Notes under the pieces: model-generated
The model's database searches: none
Told to the model about the DNA's origin: nothing
The model's input: the letters and a program-made list of their open reading frames with translations, nothing else
Assembly (NCBI GenBank): GCA_021152555.1
Contig: JAGKVE010000054.1
Location: 1 to 12,982 of the forward strand
Length of the DNA: 12,982 nucleotides
DNA from: Bacteroidia bacterium
GTDB taxonomy: Bacteria; Bacteroidota; Bacteroidia; Bacteroidales; Paludibacteraceae
Direction of reading: 5' to 3'
Shown: piece after piece, positions 11,812 through 12,982 of the stretch
Layout of the letters: each line of letters opens with the position of its first letter
Position numbering within the stretch: the stretch's first letter is position 1
Made by a program: the position numbers and the translations under genes

Positions 11812-12325
11812 GGTACTACCGACTGCATATTTGCCGCCGAGGTCGTATATGGAGGCGCTGATGAGCGGAACCTATATGATCGAACAGATGGAGACGTTCG
11901 AGAAACAGACGTTCCGAAACAGAGCGTTGATTGCGTCGAAAGCATCCAGAATTATGCTGACCGTACCGGTGAAGAAAGTGGAGCACAAACAGTTGACGCG
12001 GGATATAGAGATCAGTTACCAGACGCGATGGCAGCACCAGCATTGGATTACGCTCGTAAGTGCCTATCAACACACACCGTATTTCATGTATTTTGCCGAC
12101 TATCTCAAGCCGTTCTATGAACGGGAGTACAGATGGCTGATAGACCTGAACGACGAGATGAATGCGACACTCGCGGCGCTGCTGAAACGGGAAAGACCGA
12201 CATTAGTCGAAAGTCAGCAGTCAACACTCAAAAGCCGGACAGAGGACTGGAGCGGACAGATTTGGACAGATAAACATCCGTGGCAAACGGAACTGAGCGT
12301 GTTGGACACGCTATTTGATGATTGA
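11810..12325 (+). CDS. WbqC-like family protein
   Basis: The 171-residue product resembles WbqC-like proteins, whose members often sit in surface-polysaccharide loci and whose exact activity is unsettled. The family start L-P-T-A-Y-L-P-P is followed by a segment containing IEQMETFEKQTFRNR, then I-x-L-T-V-P-V, and later W-Q-H-Q-H-W-I-T-L-V-S-A-Y-x-x-T-P-Y-F. In Bacteroidales a WbqC-like gene after lepB is usual. No ATG precedes the conserved N terminus: the in-frame codons from the stop at 11801 are TAA, TTT, ATT, TTG, GTA, so TTG at 11810 (or ATT at 11807) must act as start. The first in-frame ATG, at 11849, would delete the conserved L-P-T-A-Y-L-P-P motif. A decayed heptamer array lies at 12205-12239. 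A 3-base gap separates it from ilvE. Confidence 0.8.
   Translation: MVLPTAYLPPRSYMEALMSGTYMIEQMETFEKQTFRNRALIASKASRIMLTVPVKKVEHKQLTRDIEISYQTRWQHQHWITLVSAYQHTPYFMYFADYLKPFYEREYRWLIDLNDEMNATLAALLKRERPTLVESQQSTLKSRTEDWSGQIWTDKHPWQTELSVLDTLFDD
12205..12239. repeat. Decayed AGTCGAA-type heptamers inside the WbqC-like gene
   Basis: AGTCGAA (12205-12211), AGTCAGC (12212-12218), AGTCAAC (12219-12225), ACTCAAA (12226-12232), AGCCGGA (12233-12239). The 7-bp period holds for five units but only the first matches the dapB array exactly. It encodes LVESQQSTLKSR. Confidence 0.6.
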
Positions 12326-12328
12326 GAA

Positions 12329-12982
12329 ATGAAAAATATTGATTGGAGTTCATTAGGTTTTCATTATACCGAGCCGGACTATATTGTCCGCTCGGCATAT
12401 CATGACGGTAAATGGGAAGAACCATATGCCACAAACGACAAATACCTTCATTTGCATGTCTCGGCTACCTGTCTGCAATACGGGCAAGAGGCATTTGAGG
12501 GATTGAAGGCCTTTCGGGGCGTTGATGGGAAAATACGTATTTTCCGCTGGCGTGAGAATGTCAAACGAATGGCAAAAAGCGCGGAAGGATTGTATATGGC
12601 GCCTGTGCCGGAAGAGATATTCGGCAAAGCGATTCACTTGGCATTGGAGAAGAACATGGATTTTGTACCGCCGTACGGAACAGACGCAACATTGTATTTC
12701 CGTCCGCTGCTGATTGGCACGACGCCGCGTCTGGGCGTGGGACCCGGACGCGATTTTGAGTTCATTGTCATTCCTTCGCCGATCGGTCCTTACTTCCCGG
12801 GCAAGTTCCATTGCACAACGTTTGTTGTCAACCGTCATGTGGATCGGGCAGCAACATACGGAACGGGGCAATTTAAAGTGGGAGGGAACTATGCGTCTTC
12901 GTTCCGTGCAACAGAGGCTGCGCACGCTTTTGGCTATGACTGCCTGTTCCTCGACGCCAAATACCACCGCTATATTGATGAG
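12329..12982 (+). CDS. ilvE: Branched-chain amino acid aminotransferase, 5' part
   Basis: The frame from the ATG at 12329 stays open to the window end (218 codons, no stop reached), so the gene is cut. The product is a fold-type IV PLP enzyme that transfers amino groups between glutamate and the 2-oxo acids of leucine, isoleucine and valine. Visible motifs: Y-G-Q-E-A-F-E-G-L-K-A-F-R (51-63), Y-F-R-P-L-L-I-G-T, and F-K-V-G-G-N-Y (182-188) with K183 as the expected PLP lysine, as in the eukaryote-like BCAT subgroup, followed by G-Y-D-C-L-F-L-D-A. Full members are about 340 residues. It starts 3 bases after the WbqC-like stop, so it may be translated from the same transcript. Branch between leucine and valine synthesis or catabolism cannot be seen. 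Confidence 0.93.
   Translation, partial: MKNIDWSSLGFHYTEPDYIVRSAYHDGKWEEPYATNDKYLHLHVSATCLQYGQEAFEGLKAFRGVDGKIRIFRWRENVKRMAKSAEGLYMAPVPEEIFGKAIHLALEKNMDFVPPYGTDATLYFRPLLIGTTPRLGVGPGRDFEFIVIPSPIGPYFPGKFHCTTFVVNRHVDRAATYGTGQFKVGGNYASSFRATEAAHAFGYDCLFLDAKYHRYIDE

Noticed and set aside
1..12982. tRNA or rRNA genes
   Set aside because: I saw no cloverleaf with a T-loop GGTTCGANTCC-type sequence or rRNA-like stretch on either strand in the gaps between genes.

Overview
The window reads as a chromosomal segment of a member of the Bacteroidales (phylum Bacteroidota). The evidence is the promoter type (TTTG, 20-bp spacer, TAnnTTTG) seen five times, the family-typical proteins (DUF5063 next to a 3'-5' exonuclease, a long LepB, a WbqC-like protein) and a secreted protein with a C-terminal tail like those of Bacteroidales exported proteins. 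The species cannot be named from the sequence.

Layout. (1) 1-3230 is an AT-richer accessory block: a promoter, a 44-codon leader ORF, a ParE/RelE-type toxin-antitoxin pair, a 481-residue secreted beta-rich protein, a short repeat array and terminator, then a HicA/HicB cassette with its own promoter and terminator. (2) 3341-6066 is a minus-strand operon: DUF5063 protein, DEDDy 3'-5' exonuclease, secreted alkaline phosphatase. (3) 6089-6136 holds two overlapping divergent promoters. (4) 6201-8959 is a plus-strand operon: a periplasmic coiled-coil protein, uracil phosphoribosyltransferase, a VanZ-like membrane protein and DprA, joined by TAATG and ATGA overlaps and closed by a terminator. (5) 9033 to the end is a second plus-strand run: dapB, lepB, a four-helix-bundle (IVS-type) gene, a WbqC-like gene and the start of a branched-chain aminotransferase (ilvE), cut by the window edge.

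The most unusual signal is a set of short tandem repeats with a 7-bp unit that occur inside or at the edges of otherwise conserved genes. AGTCGAA units form the dapB leader and contain its start codon, and recur in lepB and, degraded, in the WbqC-like gene. AGTTGAG units lie inside dapB and lepB. ACAGAAT units encode the hydrophobic core of the alkaline phosphatase signal peptide. AATTAAA/G units form the end of dapB and the dapB-lepB junction, and bracket the four-helix-bundle gene as a near-perfect inverted repeat. A second, non-heptameric family (CTGTAAGACCG) is present once between genes and once in frame inside dapB. Because 7 is 1 modulo 3, several of these units can be read in every frame without a stop. 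I infer that they spread through the genome and are tolerated or recruited as coding sequence. The four-helix-bundle gene with its inverted flanks looks like an inserted cassette, and resembles in outline the 23S rRNA intervening sequences that carry the same protein family.
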